Part shown: positions 1 through 7,245 of the stretch, piece after piece | Layout of the letters: every line of letters begins with the position of its first letter | How positions within the stretch are numbered: the stretch's first letter is position 1 | Origin: Nitrospirota bacterium | GTDB lineage: Bacteria; Nitrospirota_A; Leptospirillia; Leptospirillales; Leptospirillaceae | Length of the DNA: 30,221 bases | Reading direction: 5' to 3' | Assembly: GCA_027335985.1 (NCBI GenBank) | Contig: DAHWGX010000086.1 | Span: 1-30,221 of the forward strand | Made by a program: the position numbers and the translations under genes | The notes under the pieces: generated by a model | The model's input: the letters and a program-made list of their open reading frames with translations, nothing else | Told to the model about the DNA's origin: nothing | Databases searched by the model: none

Positions 1-1
1 C

Positions 2-1216
2 CGTACTGTTCGTGTTTCTTCCATTGGTCCCGTGAAAGAACCTACCGTTGTAGAAGTGGTTATTGGTTCAGCAATTCCTAGAACCGATGGAACCAAGGTG
101 TTTGTGGCAGTTTACGACGATCATGCAAGGATCAGTCGAAATGTCCATGTGATGAAGAAGTCTATGTCTATCCCACCCATTCTCGGTTTGCTCACTGCCT
201 GTTACGTTTCCGCTGCGGTTTTGCATTACGCCTTGAACGAAATTCTCCCATACGGATTACCCGATCCATTTATTGTCCGTTTCGACGAACTGGGAATAGA
301 GCCTAAGGCGTTCTCGAAACCGGTAGACCTCCAAGAAGCATATATGGCCGGGGCCGGGGCTATAGGCAATGGATTTCTATGGGCAATTCGCCATCTGGAC
401 GTACGGGGAAAAATGAACATTGTCGATGATGATATCGTGAGTTCGGGCAACCTCAACCGGCAGATCTGGTTCCGGACTGACGACATCGGTTTGCCCAAAA
501 CTTATCGACTTGCGTTGAGGGCTCAGCCGATGTTTCCTCGCTTGACCCTTGTTCCCCGACAGTTCCGTTTACAGGAGCTTCCAGAGAAATCGAGCGGGTC
601 ATGGCTTCACCGACTCTTTGTGGCGGTAGACAGTCGCCGAGCTCGGAGGCAACTTCAGAACGAGTTTCCAGGCGAAGTATTCGATGCTTCAACGACCGAT
701 ATTCGTGAAGTCGTAGTGCATCATCATGTTCAGCCCACAGGTTATGCGTGCTTGAGTTGTATCTATGAACCCGATGAAGAAGAATTTTCCCGAGAGCAGC
801 ATATCGCTAAGCATCTTGGGGTTTCGGTTGAAGAGGTACGTAGCGAGCGCATTTCTCCTTCAAGCGCAAAAACAATTGCCACTAAATTTAAGGGGTTGGT
901 CTCTGAAGAATTGTCGGGAATGGCATACGACACCTTATTCAAGAAACTCTGCGCGGAAAGTCGTTTGAGTACATCGGAGGGGCGGCAGATCGTCGCACCG
1001 TTCGCATTCGTTTCTGTATTGGCAGGCACCTTCCTTGCTTTGGAGGTAGTCCGGAATCTAGTAATCGGTGCCAGCTTTCGGGATTTCAATTATTGGCGAA
1101 TCAGCCCTTGGCACCCTCCTTTTGGGCGGAGACGCGTGTTGAGGGCCAAACAGCCAAATTGCTCTTTCTGTGGAAACCCATTGCTCCGAACTGTCAATGA
1201 GGCTCTGTGGACATAA
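2..1216 (+). CDS. ThiF/E1-like adenylyltransferase, 5' truncated by window edge
   Basis: This is a ubiquitin-activating (E1)/ThiF/MoeB superfamily protein, which adenylates the C terminus of a ubiquitin-like protein or another substrate. The reading frame is open to the left edge; the first internal start is GTG at 32, so the true start is probably outside the window. Numbering from that GTG, a Rossmann GAGAIGN motif lies at residues 107-113, followed by the D-x-D...NLNRQ signature (132-144) and a conserved Asp-Ser (200-201). Two CxxC pairs (C240/C243 and C377/C380) probably bind zinc, as in MoeB and ThiF. The first 100 residues include a helix resembling the one after the E1 core and could be a degenerate second module or part of a longer N-terminal domain. 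Base composition is visibly lower in GC than the genes to its right. No E2, JAB or ubiquitin-like partner is visible; any partner would lie to the left. Its substrate is unknown. Confidence 0.75.
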   Translation, partial: RTVRVSSIGPVKEPTVVEVVIGSAIPRTDGTKVFVAVYDDHARISRNVHVMKKSMSIPPILGLLTACYVSAAVLHYALNEILPYGLPDPFIVRFDELGIEPKAFSKPVDLQEAYMAGAGAIGNGFLWAIRHLDVRGKMNIVDDDIVSSGNLNRQIWFRTDDIGLPKTYRLALRAQPMFPRLTLVPRQFRLQELPEKSSGSWLHRLFVAVDSRRARRQLQNEFPGEVFDASTTDIREVVVHHHVQPTGYACLSCIYEPDEEEFSREQHIAKHLGVSVEEVRSERISPSSAKTIATKFKGLVSEELSGMAYDTLFKKLCAESRLSTSEGRQIVAPFAFVSVLAGTFLALEVVRNLVIGASFRDFNYWRISPWHPPFGRRRVLRAKQPNCSFCGNPLLRTVNEALWT

Positions 1217-1309
1217 CGGAATCCCTTTTTTTCCAGTTGTTGTTGAATTGAAAGGTTTTTGGGTAATTTCACCCTCGTAACAACCACCCAAGATCTGTTT
1301 GTGCCAATC

Positions 1310-4186
1310 TCAGCGTCCCAATTCCGGCCCCGATAACCCTTTCTCTTTCTCTCGGTCAGACTTTCGTGACCGGGAAGGAAAAACAATCAGAAGCTCTTCT
1401 GTTGCACGACTTTGGTCAAGAGATCGATCTTGGCGACAAGTTCTCTCAAGGTATCGGTAAGAGAGGGGCCCTCGGAGGCCGTGTCTTTCTCCAAGAGATC
1501 CAAGAGCCTCATCAAGCCCCCAGACAAGATCCTTTGCTGCTCCGAGATTTCTTCGAGCACCGCATAGATCCCGTTCCATTCCTCTTTCATGTTGTCCTCC
1601 TTTGTAATCGAGTGTTGTCTCCTTCGCCCGGCTTTTGGACCAATCCGGAGCGAGTTCCAGTAGAGTCATTCTGTCGGCATGAACATGAAAAGCTTCACGG
1701 GCCCGGCTTCCCGCCACATACGCCCATTCCCTTCCCGCCATTCCATCGTCCGGGGCCAACACATGGCATCGATCCACCGTGGCTCCCTGAAGCTTGTGGC
1801 ACGTTGCCGCATAGCCATGCTCCAGATGGGGATAGGCCCGAGGATCGATCTCCTTCATTCCTCCCCGGTCAAGAAGGATTGAGATCTTTCCGTTCCGGAT
1901 CTTATGGACCGTTCCGAAATCCCCGTTCAAGACATCCTGACTCCGGTCGTTCCGGAGAAACAGAATCCGGTCTCCGCCGGAAAACTCCCGCTCCCCTTGT
2001 GTTGTCGTGATACGGATTCCTGGATTCTCGACCAGACCCTTTTCCTTTGCATGACGGCGGGCCCAGTCATTGATGTCCCGCGCTTCCGCCCGGGTCGATG
2101 CAATTGCCACTGAAGCCTTTCCCTCCATGAGATCCCGGCTGACCGCCTCCCCGATGCCTTCCTTCGTTCCGAGGCCTGATTCATAAACATGAACCCGGTC
2201 TCGCTTGGAAAGGTCATGAAGCGCTTCTTCCGCCCTTCCCAAGGCCAGATCCCGAATGGCCTGCCGGTCGGAGGCGAGACTCTGTCTTCGGATATTCGAC
2301 AGCTCCACAAATCCTGTCCGCTCCTGGAGGAGCCGGAAGGCCGCTCCGGCCTCAATCGCCGGGAGCTGTTTTGTATCCCCCACCAGAACAATCTTCGCCC
2401 CGGCACCCTCCGCCCGGAGGAGAACCTCCCTCATCTGCCGGGATCCGAGCATCCCGGCCTCATCAATCACCAGAATGTCGCGCCGGGTGAGAGGATCTTT
2501 TCCGTCTGAACCCATCTCCCGTTTCAGGGATGCCAGTGTCGTGGAGGCGATCCCGGATCCCTCCGAAAGACCCAGGGCCGCCTTTCCGGAAAGGGCGGCC
2601 CCTCTGACCCGGTATCCCTCCGCTTCCCACACTTCCCTGGCAGAACCAAGTGCGTAACTCTTCCCGGTTCCGGCCCATCCCTGCACCAGAGCCAGATCGG
2701 AGCGTCTCGTAATGGCCCGCACCATCTCCCTTTGTTCCGGACTCAGGGACTTCCGGTCCAGAACGGCCTCGATAAGATCTCTCCCGACACCATGATCCGA
2801 CCTTCCGGAAAGACGATCGGCAATCTCCAGCATCTCCCGTTCAATCCGGAGCATCTCCCGGGTCGTATAACGATCCCGGCCAGGACTTTTCTGAAGGGAA
2901 ACAATGTCCGGATCCAGAATAGCCTGTTCAACAGACTGTTCGGCAACGGAAAGCCCGGATTTGCCTTGGGCTTCCTGAAGAATGCTGGCATGAGCCCGGG
3001 ATTCCGTGAAGGTGGAATTTCCCTCTGTCAGACCTGAGAGCAGAGAGGACGGATCCGGACTCTCTGAATCTCTTGTCCTCTCCCATCGGTCAAAAAGAAT
3101 TTTTTTCCTCTCTTCGAAGTCCGAGGAACGGCTGTCACGATCCTGCCCGGGAGGATTCAATCGGGCCCACTCCTGAACAAGCGTTTCTTTTTCCGATAAC
3201 ATTTCGGAACGGGTTGCAGAAACTCCGGACATCACATTCCTGTATTCTCGAGAGGATTCGATTGACCGGATAATTTCATCCCGGGCGAGGGACTGTTCCC
3301 GTTTTTCCCGGTCAGGAAGACGTTCGGACCCGATCGCCCGTTCCTGCCACTCCTGCCTCAGGAGCAGGGGGTCCTTCTCCTTTTTTGCCTTGCGGGTTGT
3401 CAGGGTGGCCACCTCGGACGCCTTCGCCCCGGAGGAGCCCCGTTCTGCGAGGGCCCTCTCGATCTGGTTTCGCCGAGTCGAGAAGAGGACCTCCAGCCCC
3501 CGTTCGATCTCCTTGAGGCGAAAACTTTTCCCATCGCGGAGAACGGTGAATCCCAGCGTTTGCATTTCCTTCGCCAATGCCACCCGGTAGGCCGCTCCGC
3601 CCGCCATCTTCCATTCGAAGAAATGGGATCCCTCCAGGGTCCGGATCTTGCCGTCCTCCCCCACTCCCACGTTGAAGACAAAGGCATGACTGTGGATCTG
3701 GGGATCCTGCTCCCGGCTCGTGTAATGCCGGTAAACCGCACAGGTCAGATCCGAAGGAATCTCGTCCTTTCCCCCATGTCCCGTCCGGCAATACGACGCA
3801 TGACGTTCCATATAGAAGAGCGCCGCTTCCACGGCCCGATCGTGCGCCGCCGCAATTTTGGATCGGGTGGCGTCGTCCCCCAGTGCCCACGCCACGGAGA
3901 CGGACTTCGGAGCGGAGAAGGTCAGATCCCACCCCGAGCGATGGGCTTCCCCAGCCTGCCGGACCAGGGCCTTGCCGGTCCTCGGGTCGAACCCGAACGC
4001 AAGCTCCTGGAACTCTTCCTTCCGGACCGGTCCGGACAACCCCAGCGCTTCGGCTCCTCGCCCGATCCAGCGTCCCCGTTCGTTCTTGGCATAGTAATCC
4101 TCGACCTGTCGCTCCTTGCCGGTGACGAGATGTTCATAATAGGCTTGGGCGGCCGTCCCGCTCCCCCGTGTCGCGACCGACAGCAT
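1310..4186 (-). CDS. MobF-family relaxase-helicase (TrwC/TraI/TraA-like)
   Basis: This conjugative relaxase would nick oriT, bind the 5' end covalently through a tyrosine, and unwind the transferred strand. The N-terminal TrwC-type domain has paired tyrosines Y16/Y17 and Y31/Y32, which correspond in arrangement to Y18 and Y26 of TrwC. It also has the three-histidine metal site H154, H165 and H167 (within DPQIHSH). A long linker follows, then a RecD-like SF1 helicase with Walker A GWAGTGKS (503-510), Walker B VIDEA (573-577) and a late motif containing CHKLQG. The ATG has a GGGAGG ribosome binding site 6 nt upstream. The gene begins 53 bases inside the end of the preceding gene. After about residue 870 the translation becomes low-complexity and overlaps a separate small gene, so the functional C terminus may be nearer base 1600 and an ancestral stop may have been lost. 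Confidence 0.9.
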   Translation of the reverse strand: MLSVATRGSGTAAQAYYEHLVTGKERQVEDYYAKNERGRWIGRGAEALGLSGPVRKEEFQELAFGFDPRTGKALVRQAGEAHRSGWDLTFSAPKSVSVAWALGDDATRSKIAAAHDRAVEAALFYMERHASYCRTGHGGKDEIPSDLTCAVYRHYTSREQDPQIHSHAFVFNVGVGEDGKIRTLEGSHFFEWKMAGGAAYRVALAKEMQTLGFTVLRDGKSFRLKEIERGLEVLFSTRRNQIERALAERGSSGAKASEVATLTTRKAKKEKDPLLLRQEWQERAIGSERLPDREKREQSLARDEIIRSIESSREYRNVMSGVSATRSEMLSEKETLVQEWARLNPPGQDRDSRSSDFEERKKILFDRWERTRDSESPDPSSLLSGLTEGNSTFTESRAHASILQEAQGKSGLSVAEQSVEQAILDPDIVSLQKSPGRDRYTTREMLRIEREMLEIADRLSGRSDHGVGRDLIEAVLDRKSLSPEQREMVRAITRRSDLALVQGWAGTGKSYALGSAREVWEAEGYRVRGAALSGKAALGLSEGSGIASTTLASLKREMGSDGKDPLTRRDILVIDEAGMLGSRQMREVLLRAEGAGAKIVLVGDTKQLPAIEAGAAFRLLQERTGFVELSNIRRQSLASDRQAIRDLALGRAEEALHDLSKRDRVHVYESGLGTKEGIGEAVSRDLMEGKASVAIASTRAEARDINDWARRHAKEKGLVENPGIRITTTQGEREFSGGDRILFLRNDRSQDVLNGDFGTVHKIRNGKISILLDRGGMKEIDPRAYPHLEHGYAATCHKLQGATVDRCHVLAPDDGMAGREWAYVAGSRAREAFHVHADRMTLLELAPDWSKSRAKETTLDYKGGQHERGMERDLCGARRNLGAAKDLVWGLDEALGSLGERHGLRGPLSYRYLERTCRQDRSLDQSRATEELLIVFPSRSRKSDREKEKGLSGPELGR
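1387..1590 (-). CDS. Small coiled-coil protein nested in the relaxase 3' end
   Basis: This 67-residue protein has regularly spaced hydrophobic residues (Ile, Leu, Val) suggesting a helical or coiled-coil dimer. I do not recognise a family. Its ATG is preceded by an excellent ribosome binding site (AAAGGAGG, 5 nt upstream). It lies wholly inside the longer relaxase frame but in a different frame. The relaxase-frame translation over the same bases is rich in Arg and Ser and looks like noise, whereas this one looks like a protein. It would be the last gene of the leftward mobilization operon. It may be a small accessory mobilization or regulatory protein, but no function can be assigned. Confidence 0.6.
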   Translation of the reverse strand: MKEEWNGIYAVLEEISEQQRILSGGLMRLLDLLEKDTASEGPSLTDTLRELVAKIDLLTKVVQQKSF

Positions 4187-4469
4187 TCGAACCTCCCTTC
4201 AGGATTTTTTCGATCTGGCGGGTGAGATCCGCGATCAGTTCCCGCGTGGCCAATCGCTCCCGCTCGGCAGCTTCCTTCATGCCCACAAGCGACAGCCGGA
4301 TCTCGGGACGAAGTTCCTGTCCCACTGCCCGGGCGATCTCCGCCGTCAATTGGGCGTTCTGGATCAAAATCCGGATCCGCTCGGCATCGGACGGGGCCGG
4401 AATGCGCCGAAGCGATGCCAGTTCCTCCTCCGACAGAACGGCCGAAACCGCATTCCTTCGTGCCGTCAC
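4134..4469 (-). CDS. Small helical protein of the mobilization operon
   Basis: This is a protein of about 111 residues that I do not recognise. It is mostly charged and predicted helical, with a stretch rich in Arg, Glu and Leu in its second half that could form a coiled coil. I chose the GTG at 4469 because it overlaps the stop of the preceding TraM-like gene (GTGA) and has a GGAGGGGG ribosome binding site just upstream. A longer form starting at ATG 4565 would overlap the previous gene by about 100 bases. The 3' end overlaps the relaxase start by 53 bases. Its place between TraM-like and relaxase genes suggests a relaxosome accessory or transfer role, but this is context only. Confidence 0.6.
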   Translation of the reverse strand: MTARRNAVSAVLSEEELASLRRIPAPSDAERIRILIQNAQLTAEIARAVGQELRPEIRLSLVGMKEAAERERLATRELIADLTRQIEKILKGGSNAVGRDTGERDGRPSLL

Positions 4470-5089
4470 TTTCCCCCTCCGATCTTCCAGCCATAGGTTC
4501 CGTGGTCCGCATCCGGAAAGGGGGAGCATATTTTGCCCCCGTTCTTCGAGGTCCCGATCTTCCACCCCGGTTCGTCACAGTTCACAAAGTGGCCGATGAA
4601 CCCCGCGACCGGCAGCGCTTCGGCGTACCCTTCCGACTTGCCCTGGTCGTAGGCCACCCAGCCGACCGCCGAAAAACCGACAATCCCCACCGTCAACCCG
4701 AGGACGATCCATTTCCGGGTCTTGAGCTCCAAGGCGTATTCGAGGGTCTCCGAACGGGTTTTCTTGATCGCCTGATCCACAAGGCCCGGAACCGTCTGGG
4801 CCAGCGAGCTCCTGGCCTCGGCTTCAGCCTCCCGGATCGCCTGGACCGACGCATTGATCGTGGGTTGATGGGCCTTCCGAATCTCGTCCAGCGCCTCTTT
4901 CGTCCTCCCCTTGATCCTCTCCGGAAACTCCAGGTACAGGCGATAGTAGTAATCCATGGCCAGGAAGATAGACCACAGGGCATCGTTGTCCCGGATCCCC
5001 ATCGCCTTTTCGATCTTCAGAAGCCGGACCTGCACCTCGTCCGGCATGGGTTCTCCGTGGAGTTCCCGGTACAGTTCTTCAAGACTCAT
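4466..5089 (-). CDS. TraM-like mobilization membrane protein
   Basis: This 207-residue protein resembles TraM-type proteins of IncP-like transfer regions. An N-terminal part carries the motif DALWSIFLAMDYYYRLY (residues 36-52) and a following helical segment rich in Ala and Glu (about 63-115). A single membrane segment lies at about 127-146, followed by a polar C-terminal tail with two Cys. It probably anchors or stimulates the relaxosome at the inner membrane. The start is ATG 5089, which overlaps the TraL-like stop as ATGA and has AAGGAGG upstream. An ATG at 5131 exists but would intrude into the previous gene. The family call is by motif resemblance and gene order (K-L-M), so it is moderate. 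Confidence 0.65.
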   Translation of the reverse strand: MSLEELYRELHGEPMPDEVQVRLLKIEKAMGIRDNDALWSIFLAMDYYYRLYLEFPERIKGRTKEALDEIRKAHQPTINASVQAIREAEAEARSSLAQTVPGLVDQAIKKTRSETLEYALELKTRKWIVLGLTVGIVGFSAVGWVAYDQGKSEGYAEALPVAGFIGHFVNCDEPGWKIGTSKNGGKICSPFPDADHGTYGWKIGGGK

Positions 5090-5748
5090 AGTCCCACCTC
5101 CTTGAACATTTGATTCGTCCATTGTCTCCATCGGAGCAGTTCCACCCGATTCCCGATCGGAAGTTCCATTCCCGCCCGGGCAATCGACAGCCTTTGGGTG
5201 TACAGGTCATCCGCCACCCGGTCGGCCAGGTCCGGAAAGTCCAGGACCTTCCCTCCCGCGGTCTCGATCTCCTGCCGGATCTTCGACTTCTCGAACAGTT
5301 CGAATTTCGAGGACGCTCCAAAATGCAGGTTCCGGACGACATGCACCCGACCGCTTTTGACTCCGGACAGAAAGTCCCGAAGAAGCTCAATGGAATCCCT
5401 CTGCCGGTTGATCACCCAGAAGACGACCAGTTCCCGTCCCAGCTCCGGCAGGGCGAGATCCAGGTTCATCCCGTTTTTGGCCACATCGCTCCTGGCCGCG
5501 CTATTGATGACCACGGGGCCCGAATGCTCCCAACACAGGTTGATGAGCTCGATCCATCCGTCGGATTCGTCCAGGTCCAGAAGTTCGGTCCGGACAGCGT
5601 TTCCATAGGCCTTGGCCACATCCGGGTTGGCCGTATCCGTCTCCACAAGCAGAGGACACGATTCCCCGAGATAGTCCAGGAGCGCCATGCTCACCGCGCT
5701 TTTCCCGACACCGCCTTTCGATCCCCCGATCCAGAATATCTTTTCCAT
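5086..5748 (-). CDS. TraL-like ParA/MinD-type ATPase
   Basis: This 220-residue P-loop ATPase has a deviant Walker A motif (KGGVGKS) about ten residues from its N terminus, which is diagnostic of the ParA/MinD superfamily. A following acidic segment (ETDTANPD) corresponds to the switch region. It matches TraL, the ParA-like protein encoded between traK and traM in IncP-type transfer regions, in size and position. Its precise role in transfer is not well settled in any family. The ATG has a GGAGAA ribosome binding site. The downstream TraM-like gene starts within this gene's stop codon, implying translational coupling. A plasmid-partition role is possible, but there is no adjacent ParB. Confidence 0.75.
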   Translation of the reverse strand: MEKIFWIGGSKGGVGKSAVSMALLDYLGESCPLLVETDTANPDVAKAYGNAVRTELLDLDESDGWIELINLCWEHSGPVVINSAARSDVAKNGMNLDLALPELGRELVVFWVINRQRDSIELLRDFLSGVKSGRVHVVRNLHFGASSKFELFEKSKIRQEIETAGGKVLDFPDLADRVADDLYTQRLSIARAGMELPIGNRVELLRWRQWTNQMFKEVGL

Positions 5749-5771
5749 GGTTGTTCTCCTTCTTGATGTTT

Positions 5772-6212
5772 TTACAGATCGTCCCGGTCCGGCCGGATCC
5801 GGAAGGTTCCGATCCCGGACTGGGGCGGTTCGTTAAACTTGGAATCCCCGACCCGTTCGATGCCCTTCTTCGTTCCGGGTTGATTGATCTTGTGACGGAC
5901 ATCGACCTTGACCTCTTTCCCCTCCTTCGGTTGTTGTTTCCCATACTTCCGGGACTTGGACGGGAGTTCCTCCAGGACGGCCGGACCGTTTCTGGCCAAC
6001 GCCGCCCGGCTCACCGTCACCCCCGCCTCCGACAGGATCCGGCGGATCTCCTCCCACGAATCCCCGCGCTTTCGCATCGCGGCGATTTCTTTCTTCATGG
6101 ACCGGATCAGATCCGACACGGACCGGATGGGACGCTTCTCCGACCTGATCGCGTCGCGCACTTTCTTTCCGGCCTCTTCCAGTTGCTCCGTCCCGACTTC
6201 AAAGCGTCTCAT
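5772..6212 (-). CDS. TraK-like oriT-binding mobilization protein
   Basis: This 146-residue, highly basic protein begins the leftward mobilization operon. An internal segment (KKRGDSWEEIRRIL..AGV..S type, about residues 49-75) resembles the small helical DNA-binding unit seen in TraK-like and MobC-like accessory proteins, in which a helix is followed by a recognition helix for the repressor-like fold. The C-terminal half is basic and low in complexity. It lies immediately beside the intergenic region that carries the nic-like site, as traK lies beside oriT in IncP plasmids. The probable role is binding oriT and bending it for the relaxase. The ATG is preceded by AAGGGGTG. The family call relies mainly on order and character rather than firm motifs. 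Confidence 0.6.
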   Translation of the reverse strand: MRRFEVGTEQLEEAGKKVRDAIRSEKRPIRSVSDLIRSMKKEIAAMRKRGDSWEEIRRILSEAGVTVSRAALARNGPAVLEELPSKSRKYGKQQPKEGKEVKVDVRHKINQPGTKKGIERVGDSKFNEPPQSGIGTFRIRPDRDDL

Positions 6213-6402
6213 GCTGTCTCACCCCTTGCGCTCATTCGGCTCTTCCTGTGCTCTTCTGGCGCTCTTTTCCGGATCAAAAGCGTCTACAGACGGATGGGTG
6301 GCGAATAGACGCCACGGAACCCGGAAATCGACTGAGGTCCCATACACCCCGTAAACACGCTCAGCTCCAGGACCGGCAACCCTTGGAGACCCTTCGGTCC
6401 TT

Positions 6403-6425
6403 CACCCCTGGTGCGTCGGGTGTGG
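6403..6425 (+). promoter_or_regulatory. Candidate nic site of oriT (MobF type)
   Basis: The + strand has TGCGTCGGGTGTGG at 6412-6425. From memory, the F plasmid nic region is TGCGTGGGGTGT^GG and that of R388 is TGCGTATTGTCT^A. This sequence therefore keeps TGCGT, three variable bases, then GTGT, and differs from F at one base in fourteen. The predicted nick is between 6423 and 6424. A 5-bp inverted repeat (CACCC/GGGTG) lies directly on its 5' side, where MobF relaxases read a hairpin. Nicking this strand would make the mobilization genes enter last, consistent with known systems. Confidence 0.5.
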
Positions 6426-6563
6426 AAATAAACAGTCTGTCTTCCTGAGTCCTTTGGATAAAGGGCTTCCATACCCGATTTCTTCCTTGCAAGAAGTTTC
6501 TTCCGGAATTCGTTGCAACAATTTCCAAACAATTCCGCTGACTCCGGAACGTTGCCATGAAGA

Positions 6564-6592
6564 TTGACAAGCGACACATGACAGACTACATT
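6564..6592 (+). promoter_or_regulatory. Candidate higBA promoter
   Basis: A perfect -35 TTGACA (6564-6569) is followed by a 17-base spacer and TACATT (6587-6592) as the -10. The expected transcription start falls at about 6599, which is the first base of the preferred higB ATG. The mRNA may therefore be leaderless, which fits the absence of a ribosome binding site before higB. Confidence 0.5.
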
Positions 6593-6598
6593 TACCTC

Positions 6599-6877
6599 AT
6601 GATTCGGAGCTTTCGGCACAAGGGACTTCAGGCCTATTTCCAAAAAGGCTCCAAGGCGGGCATCCAACCCTCTCATGCCGCCCGCTTGCAACTGCTTCTG
6701 ACCGCCTTGAACGTTGCCCAAAAACCCGAACAGATGAATGCCCCGTCCTGGGCCCTCCACAAACTGAGTGGAGATCTTGGGGGATTCTGGTCTCTCCGGG
6801 TCGATGGCAACTGGAGACTGATCTTCCGGTTCGAAGGCGAAGACGCCTTCGATGTGGATTATGTCGATTACCATTGA
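6599..6877 (+). CDS. higB: HigB-family toxin (RelE superfamily)
   Basis: This 92-residue protein is a HigB-type mRNA interferase, expected to cleave mRNA on the ribosome and to be neutralised by the antitoxin encoded just downstream. It shows the family signature clearly: N-terminal IRSFRHKGL, the HAARL segment, NAPSWALHKL, then WRLIFRFEG and a C-terminal VDYVDYH. The toxin-first order is typical of higBA. I chose ATG 6599 because family members begin with the MI(K/R)SFRHKGL segment; an in-frame ATG at 6557 would add 14 residues that lie over the promoter. No Shine-Dalgarno sequence precedes 6599. The pair may stabilise the mobile element. Confidence 0.9.
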   Translation: MIRSFRHKGLQAYFQKGSKAGIQPSHAARLQLLLTALNVAQKPEQMNAPSWALHKLSGDLGGFWSLRVDGNWRLIFRFEGEDAFDVDYVDYH

Positions 6878-6890
6878 AAGGAGTGTATCC

Positions 6891-7166
6891 ATGGATATGC
6901 ACAGTCCTGCCCACCCCGGCGAAGTTCTGAGAGAATATCTCCCTCCGGGAATGAATGTTGCGGAGGCGGCCAGACGCCTGGGGGTCACAAGGCAAGCGTT
7001 GTCGGCCCTTCTGAACGGCCGATCCGACATGAGTGTCGAAATGGCCCTGCGTCTCGAATCGGCTCTTGGAATCGAGGCGGATTTCTGGTTGCGAATGCAA
7101 TTGCAGTCGGATTTGTGGTCTGCCAGGCAAAAGCCCAAACCCGTCGTAGAATCCATCATTGCCTGA
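6891..7166 (+). CDS. higA: HigA-family antitoxin (XRE helix-turn-helix)
   Basis: This 91-residue protein is the antitoxin partner of HigB. It carries the HigA/VapI-type N terminus HPGEVLREYL, followed by an XRE helix-turn-helix (about residues 20-60, with AEAARRLGVTRQALSALLNG), and the conserved tail in which the bound pair contacts the toxin (SALGIEADFWLRMQ). It should bind HigB and also repress the operon promoter. ATG 6891 is preceded by AAAGGAG at 6878-6884, spaced 6 nt; the gene starts 13 bases after higB ends. An ATG at 6852, inside higB, would only add a poorly conserved leader. Confidence 0.92.
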   Translation: MDMHSPAHPGEVLREYLPPGMNVAEAARRLGVTRQALSALLNGRSDMSVEMALRLESALGIEADFWLRMQLQSDLWSARQKPKPVVESIIA

Positions 7167-7245
7167 GACCACCCCATCGCACGTGTCATTTCTCTTCTCT
7201 TGGGAGAAGCGACTCCGCTTCGCCCATTTCCATTGACTTGTCGAG

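Larger units (their letters stand above)
6213..6598. other. Intergenic region with candidate oriT
   Basis: No convincing gene is visible between the TraK-like gene and higB. The region contains several inverted repeats: GTGGCG (6298-6303) with CGCCAC (6310-6315); GCGTCT (6280-6285) with AGACGC (6307-6312); AGGACC (6369-6374) with GGTCCT (6396-6401); and CACCC (6403-6407) with GGGTG (6418-6422). The last pair immediately precedes a nic-like sequence. Location next to the TraK-like gene, dense inverted repeats and the nic match together support an origin of transfer. Confidence 0.5.

Noticed and set aside
1366..2010. Plus-strand frames over the relaxase gene, including the 214-codon one
   Set aside because: Pro/His/Arg-rich shadows of the relaxase, with no ribosome binding site or motif.
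4415..5766. Plus-strand frames of 218-232 codons opposite the TraM- and TraL-like genes
   Set aside because: The opposite strand has clear P-loop and membrane motifs with coupled starts; these are shadows.
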